From Bradyrhizobium sp. Arg816 (GTDB lineage: Bacteria; Pseudomonadota; Alphaproteobacteria; Rhizobiales; Xanthobacteraceae): a DNA stretch of 64,000 bases. Positions 33,979-42,706 of this stretch are shown here, in pieces (position 1 is the first letter of the stretch; each line of letters begins with the position of its first letter). The DNA lies in NCBI RefSeq assembly GCF_029989365.1, contig NZ_JAPRAQ010000001.1, positions 310,001 to 374,000 of the forward strand. Reading direction: 5' to 3'. A program made the position numbers and the translations under genes. Under the pieces are notes generated by a model that ran no database searches, had not been told where the DNA came from, and saw only the letters and a program-made list of their open reading frames with translations.

Positions 33979-36977
33979 CGGCGCCCCCCGAACAGGCTCG
34001 CCACCTTCGCCAGCACCGCGAACAACGAGAAGCTGCTGCCCTCGGCGCCTCCACCTCCAGCCTTTCGCGCGAGCGCGGTGAAGAACTGGCCGATGATCAC
34101 ACGCGTCGCGCCGTCGAGCAGACGGCCGCCGATGCTGGCCACCTTGCCGCCGATCGCGGCGTCGTAGCTGTAGGTCAGTTTTGTTCCGCTGTTGCCGTCG
34201 GGCGCGAGCGTGATACGTCCCTCGGCATTGCCGAAGCCAAGCGCGCCGGTGGCGCCTCCACGCAGGGTGACCGCGCGCGGCGGGTCGAGATCGAACAGCT
34301 CGACGTCGGCGCGATAACGCCCGCTGACCGGGCCAATGCCGAGCGTGACGTCGGCGCGGAAATGCGTGTCGGTGATCTTGTCCACGCTCTGGCAGCCGGG
34401 AATGACCGACTGCAGCGTGGCGGGATCGAGCAGCATCGCCCAGACCTGCTCGGGCGCCCCCTTCACCGAAGCCGCGCCCTCACCGCGCAATCGCCGGTCA
34501 CCTTCACGCGCTGGCGTAGCAATCGCGCCGCCATCGGGAGGCGGCGGTTCGGCACCGCGCACCAGCTCTGCAAGCCGCGCCGGCACCAGCGGCAAGGTGA
34601 TGTCGGCAACACCGAGCGCATCCGCGACCGCATTGGCGATGCAGACCGGCGTCGACATGCAATTGCCCTCGCCCACGCCCTTCGCGCCGAGCGGGGTGAA
34701 CGGCGACGGCGTCTCCATGTGGAAGATTTCGGGCTCCGGCACCTCTGTCGTGGTCGGCAGCAGATAATCGGCGAGCGTTCCCGTGAGGAAACTGCCGTCC
34801 TCGGCGTAGGCATATTCCTCAAAGAGCGCGGCGCCGAGCGCCTGAGCAAAGCCGCCGCGGATCTGGCCGTTGACCATGCCGGGATGCAGGATGGTGCCGC
34901 AATCGTGCATGGTGACGTAGCGATCGATCCGCGTCTCCAGCGTCGTCGGATCGATCTCGACGCCGCAGAAATCGAAGATGAAGCCGTGGCAGAGCGAGGA
35001 GTTAATGCGGTCCTCGTCATCAGGCGGCGTCAGCTCCGGCGGCGTCCAGAACACGGTCTCGCGGATGGTCTGGCCGGCGTCGTCAGGCAGTGAGCCCGGC
35101 GACCAGTGGCTGAGGGCGGCGACGCGCGAGAACGCGATCCGGTTTTCCGGATTGTGCCTGGAGGCGACGAAACCTTTTGCAAACACGATGTCCGCGGCTT
35201 CGACGTTCAACTGGCTGGCTGCAATGCGCGCGAGACGGCCGGCGACGCGCTCGGCCGCGAGCTTCGCCGTGCCCGCCACCGCTGCTGCGAAGCGGCTCGC
35301 GTAATTGCCCGACGCGATCGACCAGGCGTCCTTGGCCGTGTCGATCTCGGTGTTGACGCGGATATCCCCAGGCTGGAGGCCGAACACGTCGGCGACGACC
35401 TGCGACAGCACGGTGCGATGGCCCTGCCCCTGCGGCACGGACGCGACGTGAACGGTGACGCTGCCGACCGGATCGAGGCCGACGGTGGCCGTCGCCTGCG
35501 CGCCGTTCTTCGGACCTGCCTTGCGGCGCTCGGCTGCCGTCAGCACGGTCGTGATGTAGCCCATGTTGGAGACGCTGGGTTCGACCACCGCGGTGAAGCC
35601 GATGCCATAGAGACGCCCCTGCGCCCGCGCCTCGTCGCGCTTCGCCTTCAGTTCCGCGAGCCTGCCCTGCTCGACTGCGAGCGCGACGGCTTCCTGGTAG
35701 TTGCCGGAGTCGAGCAAGGCACCAGTCGCGGTGCGATACGGAAACGCGCCGGCATCGATCAGATTGCGCTTGATGACATCGAGCGGATCGAGGCCGAGGC
35801 CGATCGCGATCCTCTGGACCAGGCGTTCCAGCGCGAAATAGACCTGCGGGCCGCCAAAGCCGCGGTTGAGACCGGTCGGTGTCTTGTTGGTGACCACGAC
35901 GCGGTTGCGGATCTTGACGTGGCGGATGTCGTAGGCGCCGGTCAGATTGCCGTGCATGCGGTAGAGCGTGGCAGGCTCAGGCGCGCGCAGATGCGCGCCG
36001 CAATCCTCGACCTGGTCCCAGTCGAGCGCGAGGATCTTGCCGTCGGCTGCGACCGCCGCCGCCAACGTCGTCGCGCGGTTGGTCGCCGACACCGACGCGG
36101 TGAGATGCTCGAGCCGGTCCTCGATCCACTTCACCGGCCGGCCCGTGACGCGCGCGGCGGCGGCGATCAGCACGATGTAGGGAAACACGCCCTGCTTGAC
36201 GCCAAAGCTGCCTCCGGAATCCGGCGGCGTGCGCAGCCGCAACCGGTTGCCCGGCACTTTCAGCGCGCGCGCAATCACCGTGTGGATGCTGAACGGGCCC
36301 TGGAAATTGGCGAGCACCTCATAGGCATCCTCGCCCGCATCGTGCGATGCGACGACGCCGTAGGTCTCGATCGGCGTGCAGGAATTGCGGGGATAGCGGA
36401 TGTCGATCGAGAAGCGATGCGGTGCCTCCGCGAAGGCTTTCTCGGGATCGCCGTAGCGGAAATAGCGGTCGCTGGCGAGATTGCCGGGAAAGCCGTCGTG
36501 CAGCACGGGTGCACCCGGCGCGAGCGTACCGAGCGGATCGACGACGGCGCCGCGCGGGCGATACTCGACGCTGATCAGCTCGGCCGCATCCTCGGCGCGC
36601 GCGCGGTCGGTCGCAACGACCAAAGCGACCGGTTCGCCGACATAGCGCACGCGATCCATCGCGATCGGCCAACACTCCACCGGCGCCTTCACGCCGACGA
36701 CGAGGCTCGTCGTCACGGCCTTGACGTCGCTGCCGGTCAGAACCGCGGCAACGCCCGGCAGACGCTTCGCGGCTTCAACGTCGATTGAAAGAATATCGGC
36801 ATGCGCATGCGGCGAGCCCAGGATCGTCGCGTGCAGCGTGCCGGGCTGGACACCGAGATCGTCGATGAAGCGGCCGCGGCCGCTGAGCAGCGCGGCATCC
36901 TCGACGCGCTCGATCGAACGCCCGACCCACGGCTCATCGCCACTTCCCGGATTTGCGGATTTGACCGCCTGCAACAT
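33975..36977 (-). CDS. hmfA: Molybdopterin-binding large subunit fused to a CoxG/SRPBCC domain, probable furoyl-CoA dehydrogenase
   Basis: A 1000-residue fusion. Residues ~18-810 are the xanthine-dehydrogenase-type molybdenum subunit (GRGRFIDDLGVQPGTLHATI, DSGGSFGVKQG, NRGFGGPQVYFALERL, and the catalytic Glu in LGAKGVGEGN near 770). Residues ~845-985 form a CoxG-like SRPBCC domain (VWAMLLDPATLQSVIPGCQS). CO dehydrogenase's AYRCSFR loop is absent, replaced by GLNRGFGGPQ, so CO oxidation is excluded. With HmfB and HmfC it should hydroxylate furoyl-CoA at C5. The CoxG domain may help maturation or membrane docking. The 29-bp element at 37058-37086 lies ~80 bp upstream. Confidence 0.82.
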   Translation of the reverse strand: MLQAVKSANPGSGDEPWVGRSIERVEDAALLSGRGRFIDDLGVQPGTLHATILGSPHAHADILSIDVEAAKRLPGVAAVLTGSDVKAVTTSLVVGVKAPVECWPIAMDRVRYVGEPVALVVATDRARAEDAAELISVEYRPRGAVVDPLGTLAPGAPVLHDGFPGNLASDRYFRYGDPEKAFAEAPHRFSIDIRYPRNSCTPIETYGVVASHDAGEDAYEVLANFQGPFSIHTVIARALKVPGNRLRLRTPPDSGGSFGVKQGVFPYIVLIAAAARVTGRPVKWIEDRLEHLTASVSATNRATTLAAAVAADGKILALDWDQVEDCGAHLRAPEPATLYRMHGNLTGAYDIRHVKIRNRVVVTNKTPTGLNRGFGGPQVYFALERLVQRIAIGLGLDPLDVIKRNLIDAGAFPYRTATGALLDSGNYQEAVALAVEQGRLAELKAKRDEARAQGRLYGIGFTAVVEPSVSNMGYITTVLTAAERRKAGPKNGAQATATVGLDPVGSVTVHVASVPQGQGHRTVLSQVVADVFGLQPGDIRVNTEIDTAKDAWSIASGNYASRFAAAVAGTAKLAAERVAGRLARIAASQLNVEAADIVFAKGFVASRHNPENRIAFSRVAALSHWSPGSLPDDAGQTIRETVFWTPPELTPPDDEDRINSSLCHGFIFDFCGVEIDPTTLETRIDRYVTMHDCGTILHPGMVNGQIRGGFAQALGAALFEEYAYAEDGSFLTGTLADYLLPTTTEVPEPEIFHMETPSPFTPLGAKGVGEGNCMSTPVCIANAVADALGVADITLPLVPARLAELVRGAEPPPPDGGAIATPAREGDRRLRGEGAASVKGAPEQVWAMLLDPATLQSVIPGCQSVDKITDTHFRADVTLGIGPVSGRYRADVELFDLDPPRAVTLRGGATGALGFGNAEGRITLAPDGNSGTKLTYSYDAAIGGKVASIGGRLLDGATRVIIGQFFTALARKAGGGGAEGSSFSLFAVLAKVASLFGGRR

Positions 36978-37057
36978 GTCCCGGCATACCTCCCGACGCG
37001 TTCTTTGACGCGACGATGACGTTTGTCAGGACAGAGGGGGCGCGGGCCATACCGCCC

Positions 37058-37086
37058 GCTCTCACGACTTACCAAATCGTCTCATT
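37058..37086 (-). promoter_or_regulatory. Shared 29-bp element upstream of hmfA
   Basis: On the reverse strand the site reads AATGAGACG, two variable bases, TTGGTAAGT, two variable bases, then TGAGA. The same element, 24 of 29 positions identical, occurs at 41341-41369 upstream of the TctC-type gene and in the same orientation to its gene. It starts ~80 bp before hmfA. The direct-repeat look (TGAGAC ... TGAGA, 20 bp apart) suits an AraC-type activator, and one is encoded next door. Confidence 0.65.
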
Positions 37087-37120
37087 CGAGAGCGTGCAGC
37101 GCAACATCAGCCTGCAAGAC

Positions 37121-37960
37121 TCAACCCGCAAGACGCGAGACGTTGCGAAACTCGCGCGGGCTGACGCCGGCGTGATCGCGGAAGAAGCGCGCGAAATGCG
37201 CCGGCTCCGGAAAACCAAAGCGCTCGCTGAGTTCGCCGAGCGGCGTGTCCTCGCGCATCACAGCGTCCAGCGCGCGCTCCATGCGGACGACGTTGAGATA
37301 GAGCTTTGGCGAGACGCCGAGCGAGGTCTCGAACAGGCGGAAGAACTGCGCGCGCGACAGGCCCGCCCCCTTCGCGAACTGATCGACATTGGCATAGGAC
37401 TCGTGCACGCGCATTGCGTCCATCGCGCGGCGGATCCGCCAGTCGCAGCTCACCGCGCTCATGCCGCGGATCGAGGTCGGGAAGCTGCGCCAGGGCGTGA
37501 AGCGCTCGATCACCGCGATCATGAGATCCGAGAGCGTCTGCTCGTGGGTCCGCACCGCATCCGGATTCGCCATCATTTCGGCCGCCAAATGCAGCGTGAG
37601 CTGACGGATGCGCGGCGACACCTCGCCCGACGGCCGCTCGAAAAAGCCCGGCGCACCGCTGGCCGCCCAGCCGGGACGGAACTCCTTCAGCCATTCCGGC
37701 TCGATATAGAGCGCCATGATCAGCGTGCGCGGACGGTTGGCGTCGTGCACATAGGCATGCGGCTTCCAGCCGTCGACAAGCACGGCGGCCGTATCCGTCA
37801 GCGGCGTGACCTGGTCGCCCACAAGAAACTGCGTGTCGGAGCCCTCAACCTTGAGCAGGACGTGACAGTGATGATGAGCGTGGCGGACCAGCGAACGGTC
37901 CATGTCGAGCAGAGCGACCCTGCCGAAAGCGCCGTGAGCGATGCGCAGGGCCGTCGACAT
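37121..37960 (-). CDS. AraC-family transcriptional regulator
   Basis: A 279-residue regulator. The N-terminal cupin-like sensor has RHAHHHCHVLLKVEG, and the C-terminal ~100 residues hold two helix-turn-helix units (NVDQFAKGAGLSRAQFFRLF; LGELSERFGFPEPAHFARFF) and the closing RDHAGVSPREFR. GGAGGAAGG precedes the ATG at 37960. It lies between hmfF and hmfA, so activation of the furan genes in response to a furan acid is likely. The 29-bp element in front of hmfA is its natural candidate target. Confidence 0.9.
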   Translation of the reverse strand: MSTALRIAHGAFGRVALLDMDRSLVRHAHHHCHVLLKVEGSDTQFLVGDQVTPLTDTAAVLVDGWKPHAYVHDANRPRTLIMALYIEPEWLKEFRPGWAASGAPGFFERPSGEVSPRIRQLTLHLAAEMMANPDAVRTHEQTLSDLMIAVIERFTPWRSFPTSIRGMSAVSCDWRIRRAMDAMRVHESYANVDQFAKGAGLSRAQFFRLFETSLGVSPKLYLNVVRMERALDAVMREDTPLGELSERFGFPEPAHFARFFRDHAGVSPREFRNVSRLAG

Positions 37961-38087
37961 CAGTTCCTTCCTCCCGGCAGCGTTGCGCTGCAAAATGATT
38001 GCTTCATTGGCGCGGCACCATAAGCAGCACTCGCTTCATATTCCAATGGCGCAAACCGACGCAAGTTGCTTCCGAGCGGAAATCCGC

Positions 38088-39518
38088 TCATGCGCGCGTC
38101 TCCGAGAGAAACCGCGCGACCGCGGCGCCGGGGTCGGCCTGCAAGGCCGTGGCGAGATCGACTTCCTCCTCGCCCTTGACGCGAATACGCTTGAAAGCGA
38201 GCTCGGGCGCGTTGACCGGCGCGGTCGCATCGAGACCCATCTTGGCGCTGATGCCGTTGTCGGTGGTCGGATCGAGCTTCGAGCCGAGCGCGCCGGCGAC
38301 GACCATGAGGTCGCGGTCGGCCTGGAAGCGCGTCGCCACCGCCCATTCGATTTCCTCGGACGAGGAGATGTCGACGTCCTTGTCCACCACGACCACCTGT
38401 TTGATGTCATAATGGGCGCCGAAGGCGCACATCATGATGTTCTTGGGCTCGCCGTCGTTCGCCTTGTCGATCTTGATCGCGAGGTGGTAGCGGCAGGTGC
38501 CACCGCGCGTGAGGCGGACATCGAGAACGTTTGGAAAGCTGCGGCGCAGATGCTGGAGCAGCGTCGCCTCGCGCGGCACGCCGCCGAGGATCAGATGCTC
38601 GAAGCCGCCGCCGACGATGGTGTGGAAGATCGGCGCCTTCCGATGCGTGATCGCATCGACCTCGATCACCTCGCGATTGGCGCGCGGACCGTAATATTGG
38701 GGGAATTCGCCGAACGGACCTTCCGGCTCGCGCACGCCCTGAAGAATGCGTCCCTCGATGACGATCTCCGCGTGGGCGGGCACGCGGACTGAATTGGTGC
38801 GGCACTTCACGACGTCGACTGGCGCTCCGAGCAGCGCGCCGGCAATCGCCATCTCGTCCTCGTCAAGCGCGGCGATCGCCTGCGAGGCCAGCATCAAGGC
38901 CGGATGGGCGCCGATCACGATCGCGATCTCCAGCGCCTGGCCCAGCTCTTCCGCGAGGCGGTAGTAGGACAAGGTGTGCCGCGGCAGCAACAGCACGCCG
39001 ATGCGGTTCTTGCTGCTGATCTGGCAGCGGTGGATCGAGACGTTCTGTACACCGGTCTTCGGGTTGCGCGCGATCAGCAGGCCGGCCGTGATGTAGGGGC
39101 CGCTGTCGCGCTCATTGTGCTTGGGCACCGGGAGTTGGCGCAGCAGATCGACGTCCTCGTGGACGACGTCTTGCACCGGTCCGCTCGCGACCTCATGCGT
39201 CGGCAGCGGATGGCTTGCGGCAGCCAGGAACCGTGGCAGCAACTGGTCCTCGGTCACGCCGATGGAATCGGCGACCCAGTCGCGGCCGGCGAAGAGATTG
39301 GCGACGACGGGAATCTCGTGCCCGTCGGGACGCGGAAACAGCACGGCGCTATCGCGTTCGAGCCGCTTCGCGACAGCGGCGAGCTCGTCCGCAAGTCCAA
39401 TGCCCTCGCGCGCAATCGCGAGCTTGCCGCGTTCGGCGAGGTAAGCGAGCCAGGCGCGCAGATCGGCGGGCGCGTTCGCGCCTCTCCTCGCAACATTTTC
39501 CATTCGCATACGGGTCAT
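38088..39518 (-). CDS. hmfF: UbiD-family prFMN decarboxylase, probable 2,5-furandicarboxylate decarboxylase
   Basis: A 476-residue UbiD-family enzyme. RWxxx-type N-terminal helices lead to NVSIHRCQISSKNRIGVLLL, PEGPFGEFPQYYGP and REVIEVDAITHRKAPIFH, which carry the Arg and Glu residues of the prenylated-FMN active site. In hmf clusters HmfF removes a carboxylate from 2,5-furandicarboxylate to give 2-furoate. The UbiX partner is encoded 16 nt upstream. Start may be at 39518 or the ATG at 39509, which has better spacing to GAGGA. Another aryl acid cannot be excluded. Confidence 0.82.
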   Translation of the reverse strand: MTRMRMENVARRGANAPADLRAWLAYLAERGKLAIAREGIGLADELAAVAKRLERDSAVLFPRPDGHEIPVVANLFAGRDWVADSIGVTEDQLLPRFLAAASHPLPTHEVASGPVQDVVHEDVDLLRQLPVPKHNERDSGPYITAGLLIARNPKTGVQNVSIHRCQISSKNRIGVLLLPRHTLSYYRLAEELGQALEIAIVIGAHPALMLASQAIAALDEDEMAIAGALLGAPVDVVKCRTNSVRVPAHAEIVIEGRILQGVREPEGPFGEFPQYYGPRANREVIEVDAITHRKAPIFHTIVGGGFEHLILGGVPREATLLQHLRRSFPNVLDVRLTRGGTCRYHLAIKIDKANDGEPKNIMMCAFGAHYDIKQVVVVDKDVDISSSEEIEWAVATRFQADRDLMVVAGALGSKLDPTTDNGISAKMGLDATAPVNAPELAFKRIRVKGEEEVDLATALQADPGAAVARFLSETRA

Positions 39519-39534
39519 TCCTCAGGTCTTCAGG

Positions 39535-40155
39535 TCAAGGCGCGATCTTGCGCAGCGGCGGCGCGCGACGCTTGAGCGCCTCGTCCTCGCCCCAGCGGCG
39601 CACGACGCCGATATCGATGTCGAACAGGTCGAGTACGCGGCCGACGGTATGCTCCACCATGTCCTCTAGATTTTCCGGCTTGGCATAGAAAGCGGGCACG
39701 GGCGGCGCGATGATCGCGCCCATCTCCGACAGGGCCGTCATCGTCCTGAGATGCCCGGTGTGCAGCGGCGTCTCGCGCACCATCAGCACCAGCCGCCGGC
39801 GCTCCTTGAGCACGACGTCGGCAGCGCGGGTCAAAAGCGTCGTGGTCACGCCCGAGGCGATCTCGGACATCGAGCGCATCGAGCACGGCGCCACGATCAT
39901 GCCGGCGGTGCGGAACGAGCCGCTCGAAACCGCCGAGGCCATGTCGTCGATCGCATGGCAGACATTGGCGAGCTCCCTCACCTCCGCGATCTTCAAATCG
40001 GTCTCGTAGGCAAAGGTCAGCTCAGCTGTCTTCGACATCACCAGATGCGTCTCCACGCCGGCATTGCGCAGGAGCTGCAGCAGGCGCACGCCATAGGTGA
40101 CGCCCGAGGCGCCGGAAATGCCGATGATCATCCGTTTGGGTGTGGCGTCCTGCAT
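39535..40155 (-). CDS. hmfG: UbiX-family flavin prenyltransferase
   Basis: A 206-residue flavoprotein. MIIGISGASGVTYGVRLLQL is the FMN-binding start, with FRTAGMIVAPCSMRSMSEIASG in the middle and VLKERRRLVLMVRETPLH for dimethylallyl phosphate binding. It makes prenylated FMN for the adjacent UbiD-type enzyme. An upstream extension to 40227 is open but lacks family features, so I start at 40155. It is divergent from the LysR gene. Confidence 0.85.
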   Translation of the reverse strand: MQDATPKRMIIGISGASGVTYGVRLLQLLRNAGVETHLVMSKTAELTFAYETDLKIAEVRELANVCHAIDDMASAVSSGSFRTAGMIVAPCSMRSMSEIASGVTTTLLTRAADVVLKERRRLVLMVRETPLHTGHLRTMTALSEMGAIIAPPVPAFYAKPENLEDMVEHTVGRVLDLFDIDIGVVRRWGEDEALKRRAPPLRKIAP

Positions 40156-40242
40156 ATGTCTGATTTCGCTCCCAGACGGCCCGGGCCCTGAGGCCCCGCG
40201 GTCCGCCACGAGACTAGGCAATCCCACCCATCACTACAAATA

Positions 40243-40259
40243 ATGATTGATTATATCAT
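40243..40259. promoter_or_regulatory. LysR-type box between hmfG and lysR
   Basis: ATGAT-N7-ATCAT, a T-N11-A inverted repeat typical of LysR binding sites, lies 56 bp before the LysR start and 88 bp before hmfG. It is set in AT-rich DNA. A second partial repeat (CATC-N6-GATG) starts at 40261. Confidence 0.5.
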
Positions 40260-40314
40260 CCATCAGCTGTGATGATGTGCGCGAGCAAGACCGGCGAACG
40301 AAGGGACAGGCCCC

Positions 40315-41298
40315 GTGGAACTCAGGCAGATGCAATATTTCCTGTGCCTCGCCGAGGAAAAGAACGTCACCCGCGCCGCGCGTCAGCTCAACATCGTGCA
40401 GCCGGCGCTGAGCATGCAGATCGCCAAGCTCGAGGCCGAGCTCGGCCAGAAGCTGTTCGACCGCAGCGTCCAGGGCATGAATCTGACCAGCGCCGGCGAG
40501 GCGCTGGTGCGGCTGACCGCTCCGATCGTGCGCGACGCCGAGCACGCGCGGCAGGAGATGGCGCAGCTCGGCGGGCGCATTTCGGGGCGGGTCTCGGTCG
40601 GCCTCATCACGTCGGTGGCGCAGAGCACCATGGCCAGTTCGTCCGCGACGGTCGCCAGTCGTTATCCCGAAATCACGCTGTCCGCCTGCGAGGGCTATAC
40701 CGAGACGCTGGTCGACTGGGTCAACACAGGCCAGCTCGATTTCGCGCTGATCAACGTGCCGCGCCGGAAGACGCCGCTGGCTGCGCATCACATCATGGAT
40801 GAGGAGATGGTGTTTGCCTGCCGCAAGGACAGCCCGGTCAAGCCGCCGGCAAAGTTGCGCTTTGACCACATCGCAAACTTCGACCTCGTGCTGCCGTCCA
40901 AACGCCACGGCCTGCGGCTGATCCTGGATGAGCACGCCGCCGCAATCGGCATCGACCTGCGGCCGCGGCTCGAGCTCGACACCCTGCCCGCGCTCTGCGA
41001 CGTGATCGCGACCACCGACTTCGCAACGGTGCTGCCGACCATCGCGCTCCGGCAATCGCTCGCGAGCGGCGTCATCCGGGCGCATCGCTTCGACCAGCAA
41101 CGGATCGTGCGCTCGATTGCCTGGGTGCATCACCCGCGGCGAGCGGTGTCGGTCGCGGCCAAGGCGGTGCTCGATGTAGTCAGTCGCGACCTCGCGGAGG
41201 CCGCGAAAGCGGCAAGCGAACTCGTGGAGCCCTCGGTCCGCGCGACCTTGTCATCTCGCAAGGTGCGCAACAAGCCGCGGCGGAAAACGATCTCTTAA
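40315..41298 (+). CDS. LysR-family transcriptional regulator
   Basis: A 327-residue LTTR starting at GTG behind AAGGGA. The winged helix is at residues 1-60 (MQYFLCLAEEKNVTRAARQL, SMQIAKLEAELGQKLFDRS). The effector domain begins GRVSVGLITSVAQSTMASS. It is divergent from hmfG-hmfF. In C. basilensis the hmf clusters also carry LysR-type genes, so control of the furandicarboxylate branch is likely. An inverted repeat lies between the two starts. Confidence 0.9.
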   Translation: MELRQMQYFLCLAEEKNVTRAARQLNIVQPALSMQIAKLEAELGQKLFDRSVQGMNLTSAGEALVRLTAPIVRDAEHARQEMAQLGGRISGRVSVGLITSVAQSTMASSSATVASRYPEITLSACEGYTETLVDWVNTGQLDFALINVPRRKTPLAAHHIMDEEMVFACRKDSPVKPPAKLRFDHIANFDLVLPSKRHGLRLILDEHAAAIGIDLRPRLELDTLPALCDVIATTDFATVLPTIALRQSLASGVIRAHRFDQQRIVRSIAWVHHPRRAVSVAAKAVLDVVSRDLAEAAKAASELVEPSVRATLSSRKVRNKPRRKTIS

Positions 41299-41340
41299 AT
41301 GCAGGCTCTCCGTCCGGACGAGATGTCGCACCCTCAGTAA

Positions 41341-41369
41341 AATGAGACGGGTTGGTAAGTTTTGAGACC
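41341..41369 (+). promoter_or_regulatory. Shared 29-bp element upstream of the TctC-type gene
   Basis: Copy of the element at 37058-37086: AATGAGACG, variable pair, TTGGTAAGT, variable pair, TGAGA. It lies ~140 bp upstream of the TctC-type frame on the same strand. Its match to the hmfA site implies joint control. Confidence 0.65.
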
Positions 41370-41509
41370 AGCCGGCATGACGGTCGCATCGAGCCGCTCA
41401 CTACGGTCCAGGCACAAAAATCGCCGCCTGGCGCTCATCCCGCACGACTTTCGTTCCGGACGCTCCCTGGGCTCGCAGAACAGGACACAGTCGGGAGATT
41501 CAGTCCGAG

Positions 41510-42549
41510 ATGGCATGGTTCGATCGCAGCAAGTTCATGGACAGCACAGCGCGGTACGCTGGGATGGTCCACCCTGACCGCCGGACGTTGCTGTCGCTCG
41601 GCGCAGGCGCGGCTCTCGCCGCCACCGGGCTGTGGCCTGCACAAGCGCAAGACTATCCCGCTCGCCCGGTCCAGGTGCTCGTACCCTTTGCCGGCGGCAG
41701 CGCGAGCGACGTCATCACCCGCATCCTGCTCAACCGCATGTCGATGTCACTCGGGCAGGCCTTCGTGGTCGACAACCGTCCCGGCGCCGGCGGCAATATC
41801 GGCACCGCGGCTGCGGCGCATGCAGCACCCGACGGCTACACGCTGCTTATGAGCACCTCCGGCCCGCTGGCCGCGAACAAGTCGCTGTACAAGGAGCTGC
41901 CCTACGATCCGCAGAAGGATCTCGTACCGATCGGTCTGTTCGCGACGTTACCGAATGTCATCGTGATCAATTCGAGGCTGCCACCGAAATCGCTGAACGA
42001 GCTGATCGATTATGCCAAGGCGCATCCGCGGGAGCTGAACTACGGCACGGTCGGCGTCGGCTCGTCGCAGCATCTCGCGGCCGCCTATTTCGAGCAGCTC
42101 ACGGGCACCGAGATCACGCACGTTCCCTATCGCAATATCGCCGCCTACACGCCGGACTTCATCGCGGGCCAAGTCCGCTTGGCTTCCAGCTCTTGCCGAA
42201 CGTCATCGGCCTGATCAAGAGCGGCGATGCACGCCCGCTCGCGGTGGCCAGCGACAAGCGCATGACCGCGCTGCCGGATGTGCCGACCGCGGCGGAGGCG
42301 GGCCTCAAGAATTACGAGAGCGCCGCTTGGCTTGCTCTGCTCGCGCCCGCGAGCACAGGCAAAGCCGTGCTCGACAGGCTCTATGCGGCAATGGCGGAAG
42401 CCGTGAACGATCCGAAGGTGCGCACCCTCTTCGTCGAGCAAGGCGCCGAGCCCATGGTGATGGACCCACAAGGCCTGAAGGATTTCATGACATCAGAAAC
42501 GACAAAATGGGCCGCGGTCATCAAGAAGATCGGCATCGAGCCGATGTAA
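41510..42549 (+). pseudogene. TctC-type tricarboxylate/aromatic acid binding protein, frameshifted
   Basis: A Bug/TctC periplasmic receptor in two frames. The first (to 42214) has a Tat-like signal (RRTLLSLGAGAALAATG) and YPARPVQVLVPFAGGSASDV, NRPGAGGNIG. At about 42175, after DFIAGQV, the frame departs from the family. The other frame resumes PLGFQLLPNVIGLI (shifted) and ends WAAVIKKIGIEPM at 42549. GTC CGC reads as the family PLGF if one C is restored. Both halves are otherwise intact, so this is a fresh mutation or a sequencing error. If real, uptake of its ligand is lost. No TctAB membrane genes are nearby. Confidence 0.88.
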
Positions 42550-42706
42550 CCCCGAGCTTTTGTGCAATTATCAGCATCGTCCGGATGATCCGTCCGCGAT
42601 CTCCTGCAATGCGCCCGAGCTTCCCGAGCCAGTTGCCGACCGTGGCGCTCATGTTGGTTCCGAGGAGTTCGATTTTCAGTTCGCTACCGATCGAATTGAT
42701 CCGAAC

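Noticed and set aside
35106..36788. 560-codon open frame antisense to hmfA
   Set aside because: Shadow of the molybdenum subunit gene; composition is Arg/Asp-rich and no family features are seen.
33975..36977. Aerobic CO dehydrogenase large subunit
   Set aside because: AYRCSFR active-site loop is absent and the neighbouring genes are furoate-type, not cox accessory genes.
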